In this document: in pieces, positions 56,896 to 63,205 of the stretch
Layout: every line of letters starts with the position of its first letter
How positions within the stretch are numbered: position 1 is the first letter of the stretch
Source: Sphingomonas aerophila
Lineage (GTDB): Bacteria; Pseudomonadota; Alphaproteobacteria; Sphingomonadales; Sphingomonadaceae
DNA length: 64,000 nt
Direction: 5' to 3'
Assembly: GCF_014199305.1 (NCBI RefSeq)
Contig: NZ_JACIJK010000004.1
Coordinates: forward strand, 186,001-250,000
Made by a program: the position numbers and the translations under genes
Notes under the pieces: model-generated
Database searches by the model: none
What the model saw: only the letters and a program-made list of their open reading frames with translations
Told to the model about the DNA's origin: nothing

Positions 56896-57076
56896 CTATG
56901 ATTTTACAGAGCATGGCGGCCGCGCGCGGGCAGTCCGTCGCGGCGAGCTCGTCTTCCAGCCAGTCGATCGCGTCAAGGTGTCCGACGTCTGCAATTAGAG
57001 CTGCGGCCAGTATCTCGGCACTGTCCGGCATATTGGTGCGACATTCGGTTTGCAGGCTGGGACGAGGGTAGTTCAA
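56858..57076 (-). CDS. Phage hypothetical protein, 72 residues
   Basis: The product (MPDSAEILAAALIADVGHLD region, then DCPRAAAMLCKIIDAVEAQS) is helical and acidic. A TTAGGAGAGCG ribosome site lies just before the ATG. It begins a minus-strand set ending at 56050. Confidence 0.6.
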   Translation of the reverse strand: MNYPRPSLQTECRTNMPDSAEILAAALIADVGHLDAIDWLEDELAATDCPRAAAMLCKIIDAVEAQSRGRLH

Positions 57077-57207
57077 CGCGCTCTCCTAATTCGAGGGGCG
57101 CCCTTGTTCTCACTATGTTCCGGTTGGGCGCAAGCCTCGAATCAGCTATGTGCGTTCCCGGGCGGCACCTGCCTGCCGCTGACGAGCGGCTAGTGGTGCT
57201 TTCGCGT

Positions 57208-57277
57208 TGTGGTGTAGCTCAACTGGATAGAGCGCATCCGGACGGTGAGGTTATCGGTTCGAACCCGGTCACCGCGA
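57208..57277 (+). tRNA. tRNA-like gene with shortened anticodon arm
   Basis: The 70-base sequence folds as a tRNA with a 7-bp acceptor (TGTGGTG / CACCGCG, two wobbles), TA at positions 8-9, D arm GCTC-AACTGGATA-GAGC, and T arm ATCGG-TTCGAAC-CCGGT. The anticodon arm is only a 4-bp stem (CATC/GGTG) with a 5-base loop, about four bases short of normal, and CCA is not encoded. It is a decayed phage tRNA or a tRNA mimic; no anticodon can be named. Confidence 0.5.
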
Positions 57278-57304
57278 CGCGGAGAAAATCGATGCGGTCG
57301 CGGC

Positions 57305-57598
57305 CTAGCGCGCCGGGCCACGCCCCGCCTCAATCCGATCACGCATGCTGTCGCTCGGTCTGAATGTAAGCACCTTCCGGGCGGATACGAGGTGTGGCTC
57401 TAGCGTCTTGGGATTGCGACCCATTCGAGCGACCTTCTCGCGGATCACAAATACACCGAAGTTGGCGATCTTCACGTCCTCCCCTCTCCCGAGGGCGGCA
57501 TTCATCTGCTCGAGTATCTGATCCACAAGTCGCCTAGCGCGAATGCGGGACAGCCCGTGCTCTTTGACGATTGCGTCGGCCAGATCGTCACGCGTCAT
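57305..57598 (-). CDS. HU/IHF-family DNA-bending protein
   Basis: This 97-residue protein has the HU fold: MTRDDLADAIVKEHGLSRIR, then GEDVKIANFGVFVIREKVAR and the DNA-wrapping arm GRNPKT. The extended MTRDDLADAIVK start looks more like IHF-alpha. It may organise phage DNA or help integration. It is the last gene of the operon that starts at the promoter motif at 58940. Confidence 0.9.
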   Translation of the reverse strand: MTRDDLADAIVKEHGLSRIRARRLVDQILEQMNAALGRGEDVKIANFGVFVIREKVARMGRNPKTLEPHLVSARKVLTFRPSDSMRDRIEAGRGPAR

Positions 57599-57600
57599 GC

Positions 57601-58224
57601 TTACCCCGTGCGCGTTGGAAAGATCGGGCCCCTAACGGTCATTTTGGCAGCCGGGTAGGGCTGCTGCAATTCGATCACGTCGGCATAGCTGCCCCGCAAC
57701 CATCGATACCAGTCCGCCTCGTGCAGGATGGTGATCATGGCCTTCGGGTGAATGGGCGCGACCAGTTCGTTCGGGTCGCAGGTGACCATGGTGAAGCCTG
57801 GGCCCTTGGCCGTCTGTTGCCAAAACCCCGCGACAGCGAACACGGGCTGCTCGGCGACAGCGAACCACATCTCACCTTTGACTGGCTTGCCCTCGCCTAC
57901 CTGGTGCTTGTCGGGCGTCCATTCGCAAAACTCGGTCAGGGGCACGAGACACCGTCTCGACGGCTCGGCCGCTAGCGTCCGCCACTGTGGCGATTTCAGG
58001 TTGCGAACGTTCGTCATGGGCCAGGGCCCCTCCCCGCCCAGCACGTCCCAGCTCATCACGTCGACCACGCGACGGTCGCGCTCCTCACGAACGATGTAGG
58101 CCCGGCTCTTGGGGTAGAGTTCCTCCAGGCTAACGTTCGGCCGGACGACGTCTTGCGCCCAGCTGGCGGAGAAGCGCGCGTGAAGCGTCTCGGGCTCGCC
58201 CGCCAGGCGCGCGCGGTTGCACAT
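57601..58224 (-). CDS. SOS response-associated peptidase (SRAP/HMCES type)
   Basis: SRAP proteins crosslink to abasic sites in single-stranded DNA and protect them. The 207-residue protein has the essential Cys2 after Met removal (MCNRARL), an Asn in MTNVRNLK, the Glu in LTEFCEWTP and the His in IHPKAMITIL. The ATG overlaps the previous stop (TGATG). It is carried by the phage element, not beside a chromosomal repair operon. Confidence 0.92.
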   Translation of the reverse strand: MCNRARLAGEPETLHARFSASWAQDVVRPNVSLEELYPKSRAYIVREERDRRVVDVMSWDVLGGEGPWPMTNVRNLKSPQWRTLAAEPSRRCLVPLTEFCEWTPDKHQVGEGKPVKGEMWFAVAEQPVFAVAGFWQQTAKGPGFTMVTCDPNELVAPIHPKAMITILHEADWYRWLRGSYADVIELQQPYPAAKMTVRGPIFPTRTG

Positions 58225-58415
58225 CAGCCCACTTCTTTGAGGATGCGTTCGTTGATGGCCGCCCGGAGCTGCTTCTTCAAATTGTGGCTGGTCAGGTGGC
58301 CATCGACGCTTTCAAACCCTTCTTTCTTCAGGGTGCGGCGGATGTCCTCGACTGATCGCACGGACCCCGTCCGCGCCAGGTCAAGGGCGCGCATCACGGC
58401 GCCGGTCTCGCTCAC
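58224..58415 (-). CDS. 63-residue hypothetical protein
   Basis: The product (VSETGAVMRALDLARTGSVR … GHLTSHNLKKQLRAAINERI) looks like a small basic HTH-type protein. The GTG start overlaps the stop of the gene upstream and its stop overlaps the SRAP start. Confidence 0.65.
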   Translation of the reverse strand: MSETGAVMRALDLARTGSVRSVEDIRRTLKKEGFESVDGHLTSHNLKKQLRAAINERILKEVG

Positions 58416-58702
58416 AGGTCTATGTTCCGGCGCTCGCACTCGGCCGCAAGCAGGTCAGCGACCTCGTTCTCTGGCTCGCCATCCGTGCCGAGGTAGGCCT
58501 TGCGCAGATCCGCATCAGACAGGAGCCGCACCCATCCTTCGGCGGTCAGGATGAAATTCGTGCCGGGTCCGACCTTCGCGGCCCTGATCAGGCCCGCCCC
58601 CTCTAGCGCGTTGAGGTCGCCAGCCGGGGGCAATGCGTCGCTTGGATAGGGTACGCACCTCAGCAGAAAATCGACCTCGGGTTCTGACAAGTGCTCAACC
58701 AT
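58412..58702 (-). CDS. Hypothetical protein, 96 residues
   Basis: The product (MVEHLSEPEVDFLLRCVPYP; NFILTAEGWVRLLSDADLRK) resembles a winged-helix-like small phage protein. ATG 58702 follows an AGGTCGG ribosome site; the frame is open a little further up without a good start. It overlaps the downstream gene by four bases. Confidence 0.65.
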   Translation of the reverse strand: MVEHLSEPEVDFLLRCVPYPSDALPPAGDLNALEGAGLIRAAKVGPGTNFILTAEGWVRLLSDADLRKAYLGTDGEPENEVADLLAAECERRNIDL

Positions 58703-58769
58703 GGTCCGACCTGCTATCGGCAAGTGCAGCGACCTCGCGCTCAGGCCGGACGACGGTGGCGGGGCTCAT
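58695..58769 (-). CDS. Tiny coupled peptide, 24 residues
   Basis: An ATG overlaps the stop of the 55-residue gene (ATGA) and the frame ends eight bases into the next gene. The product MSPATVVRPEREVAALADSR is short and may only serve translational coupling. Confidence 0.3.
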   Translation of the reverse strand: MSPATVVRPEREVAALADSRSDHG

Positions 58770-58933
58770 TGTGCGATGCCTCGCGCCTCTAGCTCCGCCA
58801 GCAGTAACGGAGCGGTCGGGCTGTCCGGATCAGCTGCTACGCGCTCGTAGGCCTCTTTCAGCGCGTAATCTGAAAGCGCGTTAAAGGGACCGCGGTGATC
58901 TCCGGGCTGCGAGACGTGGTCAGCTTTATCCAT
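58766..58933 (-). CDS. 55-residue protein, first gene after promoter copy 1
   Basis: The product (MDKADHVSQPGDHRGPFNAL; DYALKEAYERVAADPDSPTA; LLLAELEARGIAQ) is acidic and helical. Its ATG lies six bases after the TAGGCT box of motif copy 1, so its mRNA is predicted to be leaderless. It heads the operon running to the HU gene. Confidence 0.7.
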   Translation of the reverse strand: MDKADHVSQPGDHRGPFNALSDYALKEAYERVAADPDSPTAPLLLAELEARGIAQ

Positions 58934-58939
58934 GAGGCC

Positions 58940-58967
58940 AGCCTACCGGGTTCGCTAAATCGAGCAA
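58940..58967 (-). promoter_or_regulatory. Dispersed promoter/operator motif, copy 1
   Basis: -35-like TTGCTC, 16-bp spacer, -10-like TAGGCT, on the minus strand. The ATG of the 55-residue gene is six bases downstream. Confidence 0.7.
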
Positions 58968-59084
58968 CCTGCGACGAGCGGTTCGCCGCAATCCTGTGGG
59001 TAACTTGACCCATGTTGGTTTTAGCTATGGTTCAAAGAAGTGGCGCCGCTTACGAGCCATGGCGCCGCAGATTACGAGATCATA

Positions 59085-59339
59085 ATGAACGAGTTCTGGA
59101 AGAAACCTGCGCGGCTGTGGTGCCGGCGGGACAGCCGGAGTGCGCCTTCCGAGGCACAGGCGATATCGCACCTAAATAGCGGCTCCCTGGAGGCTATGGT
59201 GCGTGCTGCTATTGACGCAGAGGCGATCTGTGCTGCGCGAAACGACACCCTCTTCATTGATGTAGACGCAAAGCGGATGCTGTCCCTTGCTGACATTAAA
59301 CAGCTGCACAGCGCCCCGGACTTTCCGGTCGAGATTTAA
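59085..59339 (+). CDS. Hypothetical protein, 84 residues
   Basis: The product (MNEFWKKPARLWCRRDSRSA; LEAMVRAAIDAEAICAARND; MLSLADIKQLHSAPDF) is helical and unrecognised. It is one of few plus-strand genes in this block, and no motif copy faces it. The start is the ATG with ATAATG context; a longer frame starts 45 bases upstream. Confidence 0.5.
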   Translation: MNEFWKKPARLWCRRDSRSAPSEAQAISHLNSGSLEAMVRAAIDAEAICAARNDTLFIDVDAKRMLSLADIKQLHSAPDFPVEI

Positions 59340-59341
59340 GG

Positions 59342-59606
59342 TCAGCAACCTGATGCGCGCTGACCATCGGCGCACTTGACAGACTCACCCTGTTCCAGAA
59401 GCTGCAGGAAGCTTGCAAAAGTACCGTCCCTTGGTGTCGGAATTGTTAGACGCAGGTTCTCGCCCGCTTCTGCCCTACTGAGTTCCTCGTGGGTCTGTGC
59501 CCATCGTCTCTTGTTTAAGCCAAACAACTCCGTGCCCCCGCACCCGTTCGACGCGGAAGATATGGCCGGTGCAATGTTAGCGCAAACAATATCAGAACCA
59601 ACCTGC
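59342..59606 (-). CDS. Possible small protein downstream of weak motif copy
   Basis: A minus-strand frame that stops at 59342 has a protein-like C-terminus (ELFGLNKRRWAQTHEELSRA then TFASFLQLLEQGESVKC). No clear ATG starts it; a TTG after GCACGGAG is the best guess. It follows the weak motif copy at 59607-59634. The start shown is approximate. Confidence 0.3.
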
Positions 59607-59634
59607 AGCCTACCTGGTCCCGTGACCTGGGCCA
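59607..59634 (-). promoter_or_regulatory. Dispersed motif, weak copy
   Basis: TGGCCC, 16-bp spacer, TAGGCT on the minus strand. The spacing is exact, but the spacer is more divergent than in the main copies. Confidence 0.45.
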
Positions 59635-59746
59635 GCCCGCTCCAGATGCCTCGCCGAAGCGAGCGCGGAGAATATCGCAACCAAGGCGCCCAGGATGGCA
59701 CTAGCTAGGCGAGGATGGTCACGCCATCCTGCTGCTTCTCATCCAT
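59610..59746 (-). pseudogene. Frameshifted small membrane protein
   Basis: The ATG six bases after motif copy 2 starts MDEKQQDGVTILA and stops after 13 codons (59705). One frame over, the same stretch reads a membrane helix (LASAILGALVAIFSALASAR, then HLERAGPGHGTR and stop) that has no start codon of its own. One base change, or a -1 frameshift, would join them into a 44-residue holin-like protein. Confidence 0.45.
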
Positions 59747-59752
59747 GCTGCC

Positions 59753-59780
59753 AGCCTACCCGGTTCGGTGAGGTGGGCAA
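59753..59780 (-). promoter_or_regulatory. Dispersed promoter/operator motif, copy 2
   Basis: TTGCCC, 16-bp spacer ACCTCACCGAACCGGG, TAGGCT: the consensus itself. The ATG of MDEKQQDG lies six bases past the -10-like box. Confidence 0.75.
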
Positions 59781-59814
59781 CAGACTGTGGTCTGAAGTGC
59801 CCACCTTCGCCGCT

Positions 59815-60066
59815 TTAACAAAAGCCGGGCACGATCGTAGGCGGTTTGCAGCCGTTATCCCCACGCGTTTTGCAAAGCGCGTATTGAGCTTGGAAGCATG
59901 CACTATAGCTCACGTATTGATCCTTGGAGGCTCCGTATATGCACTCAGTTCGAGCGATGCCGTAACAAATATCTCCGGATTGAGCCGCACTAGGGGTGAC
60001 CGGGATGACCGAATACACGGTCATGAGACAGGCCGCTTTAAGCCAAACCTTCTGCAACTTGGTCAT
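59815..60066 (-). CDS. Small secreted cysteine-rich protein, 83 residues
   Basis: The product has a signal peptide (VWLKAACLMTVYSVIPVTPS) and a mature part with six cysteines (DICYGIARTECIYGAS … CFQAQYALCKTRGDNGCKPP). GGAGAGGGAGAG precedes the ATG. The cysteines suggest disulfides in the periplasm. It lies 119 bases below motif copy 3. Unknown function. Confidence 0.75.
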   Translation of the reverse strand: MTKLQKVWLKAACLMTVYSVIPVTPSAAQSGDICYGIARTECIYGASKDQYVSYSACFQAQYALCKTRGDNGCKPPTIVPGFC

Positions 60067-60184
60067 TGATTTCTCTCCCTCTCCGAGTCGAGAAGCTGAA
60101 GATACGCTTTATCGACGACGTGAGAAGGGCACGCGAATGACTGTCCCCGGCTGTCGTGCCAGCACCTTGAAGCAATCAACTTTA

Positions 60185-60212
60185 CGCCTATCCGGTTCGG
60201 TGAAGTGGGCAC
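60185..60212 (-). promoter_or_regulatory. Dispersed promoter/operator motif, copy 3
   Basis: GTGCCC, 16-bp spacer, TAGGCG on the minus strand; the CACCGAACCGG core is intact. It faces the secreted cysteine-rich gene. Confidence 0.65.
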
Positions 60213-60213
60213 G

Positions 60214-60390
60214 TCAGGATGGAGGACCGCCGCTGGTGTCGTCGTCCTTTCGCGCGCGCTCCTCGACCGCTTCGCGCCTCCGTCTGATCTCCCCAGCGCT
60301 CTTAGGCGAGCAGTTCCAATCTAGGGCGAGCAAGATCGAAAACGTGAAGGGCCCTGCCGCAAGCAGGTAAAACCATAGGGATTGATCCAT
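60214..60390 (-). CDS. Small membrane protein, 58 residues
   Basis: The product has one N-terminal membrane helix (LWFYLLAAGPFTFSILLALD) and a charged tail (RRRREAVEERARKDDDTSGG). CGGAG lies seven bases before the ATG. It follows motif copy 4 and a 9-codon leader; its end lies just above copy 3. Confidence 0.65.
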   Translation of the reverse strand: MDQSLWFYLLAAGPFTFSILLALDWNCSPKSAGEIRRRREAVEERARKDDDTSGGPPS

Positions 60391-60426
60391 CGTGCTGCTC
60401 CGAGTCCGGAGCAAGCGGCTCGACGG

Positions 60427-60456
60427 CTAGCGCCTCCAGCCGATCAGAAACGACAT
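60427..60456 (-). CDS. Possible 9-residue leader peptide
   Basis: An ATG eight bases after the -10-like box of copy 4 opens MSFLIGWRR and stops. It could be a leaderless leader peptide for the membrane protein that starts 36 bases later. Too short to be certain. Confidence 0.3.
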   Translation of the reverse strand: MSFLIGWRR

Positions 60457-60464
60457 TGGGCCCG

Positions 60465-60492
60465 AGCCTACCCGGTTCGCTCAGGTGGGCAA
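60465..60492 (-). promoter_or_regulatory. Dispersed promoter/operator motif, copy 4
   Basis: TTGCCC, 16-bp spacer, TAGGCT on the minus strand. It drives the 9-codon leader and 58-residue membrane protein. Confidence 0.7.
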
Positions 60493-60589
60493 TGGGGCTT
60501 ATTCATGCCGTTCGGGTCACCTTGGAGCAGCTCAGGGCGCTTGCCCCGATGTCCGGACGCGGTAGGGACGCCAGGGAGGGAGACCGAGG

Positions 60590-60721
60590 GTGGCGCAGTT
60601 CAGAGCCTGGTTTGATCAGCTGCCTAAATTGCACCGGATCCTGATCACGGTAGCCGTTTGGGCGGCCATGTTTGCCGCTGGGATCGAAATCGGGCGCACG
60701 CTCTTTCAGGCGTCACATTGA
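60590..60721 (+). CDS. Small membrane protein, 43 residues
   Basis: Starting at GTG after GGGAGGGAGACCGAGG, the product VAQFRAWFDQLPKLHRILIT continues into a membrane helix (VAVWAAMFAAGIEIGRTLF). It runs on the plus strand, against the motif array, and ends eight bases before copy 5. Confidence 0.55.
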   Translation: MAQFRAWFDQLPKLHRILITVAVWAAMFAAGIEIGRTLFQASH

Positions 60722-60728
60722 TAGAGGC

Positions 60729-60756
60729 AGCCTACCCGGTTCGGTTAGGTGGGCAA
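60729..60756 (-). promoter_or_regulatory. Dispersed promoter/operator motif, copy 5
   Basis: TTGCCC, 16-bp spacer, TAGGCT. The plus strand reads CCTACCCGGTTCGGTTAGG, the clearest dyad (CCTA/TAGG and CCG/CGG arms). No convincing minus-strand gene follows, so transcription from it would be antisense to the 43-residue gene. Confidence 0.65.
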
Positions 60757-60762
60757 GCGGAA

Positions 60763-60959
60763 GTCCGCTTTGGCAGGATTGTGTTGAAAAGGTCGGCCGT
60801 CGCCCTGCAAGGCCCGATCAAGCGCCACTTTGTTACTTACGGCACAAATATACTGCGCGAATCGAGGAGTCTCGTTTGATGTCTTGATATTATCTTGCCG
60901 GTCCGGACCAATCGATCGTGACCAGCAGAGTTTTTCAACACAATCGCAGGAAAGCGGAC
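60763..60959. mobile_element. MITE-like element with 28-bp inverted ends
   Basis: The left end GTCCGCTTTGGCAGGATTGT and on to GTTGAAAA is mirrored at the right end, TTTTTCAACACAATCGCAGG then AAAGCGGAC, with about 24 of 28 positions complementary. The 197-bp element has no transposase frame and lower GC than its surroundings. It looks like a non-autonomous transposon or two ends left by a deleted insertion sequence. I see no clear target duplication. Confidence 0.55.
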
Positions 60960-60964
60960 GCTCG

Positions 60965-61186
60965 CTAGCGACGTAGGTGGGCGACTCTGATGCGAAGGAG
61001 GTTCGCTGCCAGAACGGCACCGAACGTCACCAGCAAGCTGGCGGGAAGGACGTAATTCGCTGAACCGTCAGGAAACGGGCTTGCGCCCGTCGCGCTGCGC
61101 ACCACCATAGTGCCGAGCAAACCGGAGACTAACATTCCGACCGGCAGAACGGCCACGATGATACACAAACGATCAGCTCTGGTCAT
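60965..61186 (-). CDS. Two-helix membrane protein, 73 residues
   Basis: The product has two membrane helices (LCIIVAVLPVGMLVSGLLGT and YVLPASLLVTFGAVLAANLL) and ends in basic residues. CAGGAGGCAAGGCA is a strong ribosome site. It follows the degenerate motif copies at 61.28-61.38 kb. A holin-like role is possible from size alone. Confidence 0.7.
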   Translation of the reverse strand: MTRADRLCIIVAVLPVGMLVSGLLGTMVVRSATGASPFPDGSANYVLPASLLVTFGAVLAANLLRIRVAHLRR

Positions 61187-61282
61187 TGCCTTGCCTCCTG
61201 AAGCAAAACGCTAAGTGCTACTTACCCGCCTAGATGGACGTCCGCTATTGGGGCGAAAGCGGAGGCCGGACGACAGCGGATC

Positions 61283-61310
61283 AGCCCACGCCGGTTTGGT
61301 GAGGCAGACA
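61283..61310 (-). promoter_or_regulatory. Dispersed motif, degenerate copy 6
   Basis: TGTCTG, 16-bp spacer, TGGGCT; the CACCAAACCGG core is one base off. It lies about 100 bases upstream of the two-helix membrane protein. Confidence 0.4.
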
Positions 61311-61354
61311 GAATGAGTTCTCAAGTAAGAGCATACCTTCGTACTTAAGCCGTC

Positions 61355-61382
61355 CGCCTACCCGCAAAGCGAGTGGGGCAGC
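61355..61382 (-). promoter_or_regulatory. Dispersed motif, weak copy
   Basis: GCTGCC, 16-bp spacer, TAGGCG. The ends match, but the core GAACCGG is replaced. Listed because spacing and orientation agree. Confidence 0.3.
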
Positions 61383-61584
61383 ATCACCGGCCGGAGGAAG
61401 ACCAGTTTTCGGATGCATGGCGTATCGCGAGGGCGGTAATAAATCCCGCGACGACACCGAGCCAAGGATGGCCGACTGCCGCCCGGCTGCGGCAACGGTG
61501 GCCTGCACGAGCGAGAACGCTAAGTTAGCGCGAGAACGGCGAGTCATAGCTCGGTCTGCCCAGATCTTCGGTTTCGACCCACGG

Positions 61585-61731
61585 TCAACGTCTACGCGAG
61601 CTCCGCTGCGCCCTGAACGAAAGCGCGACTCCCAACGCTGTCCCGATCGCGATTCCAATCGGCAGATTATGCATTGCTACTCCGACGCCCGCGCCGAGCG
61701 CGATACCGATACCGATCCACTTTGGGCTCAT
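61585..61731 (-). CDS. Glycine-zipper small membrane protein, 48 residues
   Basis: The product MSPKWIGIGIALGAGVGVAM then NLPIGIAIGTALGVALSF is a glycine-zipper hydrophobic pair ending in RSSRRR. AGGGAAGG precedes the ATG. A paralogue lies at 63183-63356. It may insert in a membrane as an oligomer. Confidence 0.7.
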   Translation of the reverse strand: MSPKWIGIGIALGAGVGVAMHNLPIGIAIGTALGVALSFRAQRSSRRR

Positions 61732-61751
61732 GATTTGCCTTCCCTGCAAGC

Positions 61752-61779
61752 AGCCTACCCGGTTCGGTGAGGTGGACAA
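61752..61779 (-). promoter_or_regulatory. Dispersed promoter/operator motif, copy 7
   Basis: TTGTCC, 16-bp consensus spacer, TAGGCT on the minus strand, 20 bases before the glycine-zipper ATG. Confidence 0.7.
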
Positions 61780-61793
61780 GGTCCCCAGCTTGC

Positions 61794-61994
61794 CTAGTGA
61801 TTGAGTTTGCGCTCGATCTCGCTCACTCTGCTTTCCAGCTCACTGACGCGCGCCAGAGCATTGCGCGCATTCACATCGGCAACGTCAGCCTGTTCAGCAA
61901 TGCGCTTTGGGGAGAGCCGGTCTTCACAGCTGCCCAGCAGCAGACCGGCTAGGATGATCGCTTCGTAAGGTAAGCGTCTAGGCAGCTTTGGCAT
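61794..61994 (-). CDS. Lipoprotein-like coiled-coil protein, 66 residues
   Basis: The product MPKLPRRLPYEAIILAGLLL then GSC has a lipobox-like LLLGSC and a coiled-coil tail (LARVSELESRVSEIERKLNH). It would be an outer-membrane lipoprotein of the small spanin-like kind. GGAGAGC abuts the ATG, which is seven bases after the -10-like box of copy 8. Confidence 0.65.
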   Translation of the reverse strand: MPKLPRRLPYEAIILAGLLLGSCEDRLSPKRIAEQADVADVNARNALARVSELESRVSEIERKLNH

Positions 61995-62001
61995 GCTCTC
62001 C

Positions 62002-62029
62002 AACCTAGCCGGTTCACCAAAGCCAGCAA
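62002..62029 (-). promoter_or_regulatory. Dispersed promoter/operator motif, copy 8
   Basis: TTGCTG, 16-bp spacer with TGAACCGGC core, TAGGTT. It faces the lipoprotein-like gene at a distance of seven bases. Confidence 0.6.
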
Positions 62030-62042
62030 GCATGTAGACGGC

Positions 62043-62279
62043 CTACTCACGGCTCTGCTGTTGAAGGTACTCAGTCGTGGCCTCTGAATGATACCGTGTG
62101 AAATAGGTGCCGTGGTCCGGGCCCGCAAACGAGGCAAGGGCCGTTGTGATCGCGCGTCCGACGAGTGAGGCGGTGTCACCCAGATCAATTTCGTCGGGTG
62201 ATTGGGCGTCGAGTAGGCGTCGCCCGATCTCCACCGCTTCCTCTTCGGTAACGGTGAACTCCATCTTGAACAGCTGCAT
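62043..62279 (-). CDS. Hypothetical protein, 78 residues
   Basis: The product (MQLFKMEFTVTEEEAVEIGR; PDEIDLGDTASLVGRAITTA; YFTRYHSEATTEYL) is soluble and unrecognised. It starts 24 bases after motif copy 9. Confidence 0.65.
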   Translation of the reverse strand: MQLFKMEFTVTEEEAVEIGRRLLDAQSPDEIDLGDTASLVGRAITTALASFAGPDHGTYFTRYHSEATTEYLQQQSRE

Positions 62280-62303
62280 CTGTCGGCCTCGCGCGTTCGC
62301 TCC

Positions 62304-62331
62304 AGCCTACCCGGTTCGGTTAGGTAGGCAA
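62304..62331 (-). promoter_or_regulatory. Dispersed promoter/operator motif, copy 9
   Basis: TTGCCT, 16-bp spacer ACCTAACCGAACCGGG, TAGGCT. Like copy 5 it has the fuller dyad. It faces the 78-residue gene. Confidence 0.7.
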
Positions 62332-62348
62332 GCCGTCGACGCCTAGAC

Positions 62349-62510
62349 TCAATGGATCTTAGCCGTGAGCAACTCGTGGCAGGCGGCGGCGGTGGCGCGC
62401 CAGTGCGCTTCCGACTCTGGGTCCGCTAGAATCTGGCCAACAATATACCTGGCCACTCCGCCGGCATCTCCGTAGCGCTCGATCAGCGCTGCCGCGGCGA
62501 TGAAGTTCAC
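62349..62510 (-). CDS. Hypothetical protein, 53 residues
   Basis: A strong AGGAGG four bases before GTG fixes this start (VNFIAAAALIERYGDAGGVA, then ARYIVGQILADPESEAHWRA). Longer frames with a TTG start further up lack a ribosome site. The 316 bases upstream, to motif copy 10, hold no convincing gene. Confidence 0.65.
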   Translation of the reverse strand: MNFIAAAALIERYGDAGGVARYIVGQILADPESEAHWRATAAACHELLTAKIH

Positions 62511-62826
62511 GAGACCTCCTAAGCGTACTAAGCGCGTACCTAGATAGGCCTTGGCACGGAAAGCCTCGTCAACGTCCCGCAAAGGCTATCTTTCTTCACG
62601 GCAACGTATGTTTCAGATTGGGCAAAACGCTTATTACCTCCGTTCTGTCGAGCGATCCCGGAGGAGTACGCGCTGAGCCGTGACTGCTCAGACGGTGAGA
62701 TAAAGTTCCTTTCCGATCTACTCGTCCGTACGCTCCTGCTTCGTTAGTCTCGCTAGATCAGAGTCGTCCGAAGCCGCTCATCGGCGACCCGGTTTGCCCC
62801 TAATGTTGCGAGTCCTCCGGGAGGGC

Positions 62827-62853
62827 AGCCTACCGGTTCGGCGAGGTGGCTCG
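62827..62853 (-). promoter_or_regulatory. Dispersed motif, copy 10
   Basis: The CACCTCGCCGAACCGG core and TAGGCT are kept, with one base fewer in the CCGG run and a poor -35 (CGAGCC). It lies seven bases past the stop of the 55-residue HTH gene. Confidence 0.55.
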
Positions 62854-62859
62854 GCAGGA

Positions 62860-63027
62860 TCAGCGCCTGTTCGGAGGTATGCCCATCAGCATTCGTTGTG
62901 CTGTGACGGAACGCACTGGCCAGTCCATAGCCCTAGCAATTTCGTCGTCGATTAAGCCTACGCTCGCTAGATCGGACAGCCGCTTCTTCTCGTCGAGGGT
63001 CCACTCACGCCAAGTGCTCTTGCCCAT
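62860..63027 (-). CDS. Small HTH protein, 55 residues (GcrA/SANT-like)
   Basis: The product WREWTLDEKKRLSDLASVGL then DDEIARAMDWPVRSVTAQRM has a Myb/GcrA-like helix-turn-helix. GGGGGAGACAGGA precedes the ATG. It is the only obvious DNA-binding regulator inside the motif array, so it is a candidate to bind the motif; that is inference. Confidence 0.65.
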   Translation of the reverse strand: MGKSTWREWTLDEKKRLSDLASVGLIDDEIARAMDWPVRSVTAQRMLMGIPPNRR

Positions 63028-63179
63028 TCCTGTCTCCCCCAAGCGGCAGGGTAGCCGGGCCTTGCATGTGAGCAAGCAGGCGCTGCGAACCAGCTGTGCC
63101 CATCTCGTCCCGGAATGGAACTGAGTAACCTCCGACCTGCCCTTAAGGTGCAAGCAGCTGCCAGCGCTGGTTTCGCGCC

Positions 63180-63205
63180 GGCCTACCCGGTTCCCAGGCG
63201 GGCAA
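63180..63205 (-). promoter_or_regulatory. Dispersed promoter/operator motif, copy 11
   Basis: TTGCCC, 14-bp spacer GCCTGGGAACCGGG, TAGGCC. The TAG is also the stop codon of the glycine-zipper paralogue. Confidence 0.55.

Noticed and set aside
60745..61020. Minus-strand frame over the MITE-like element
   Set aside because: It spans both inverted ends and has no ribosome site; the inverted-repeat structure explains the sequence.
61281..61658. Minus-strand frame of 125 codons near the degenerate motif
   Set aside because: It has no ribosome site and ends in motif sequence. A neighbouring frame holds a membrane helix but no start, so this is more likely a broken small gene.
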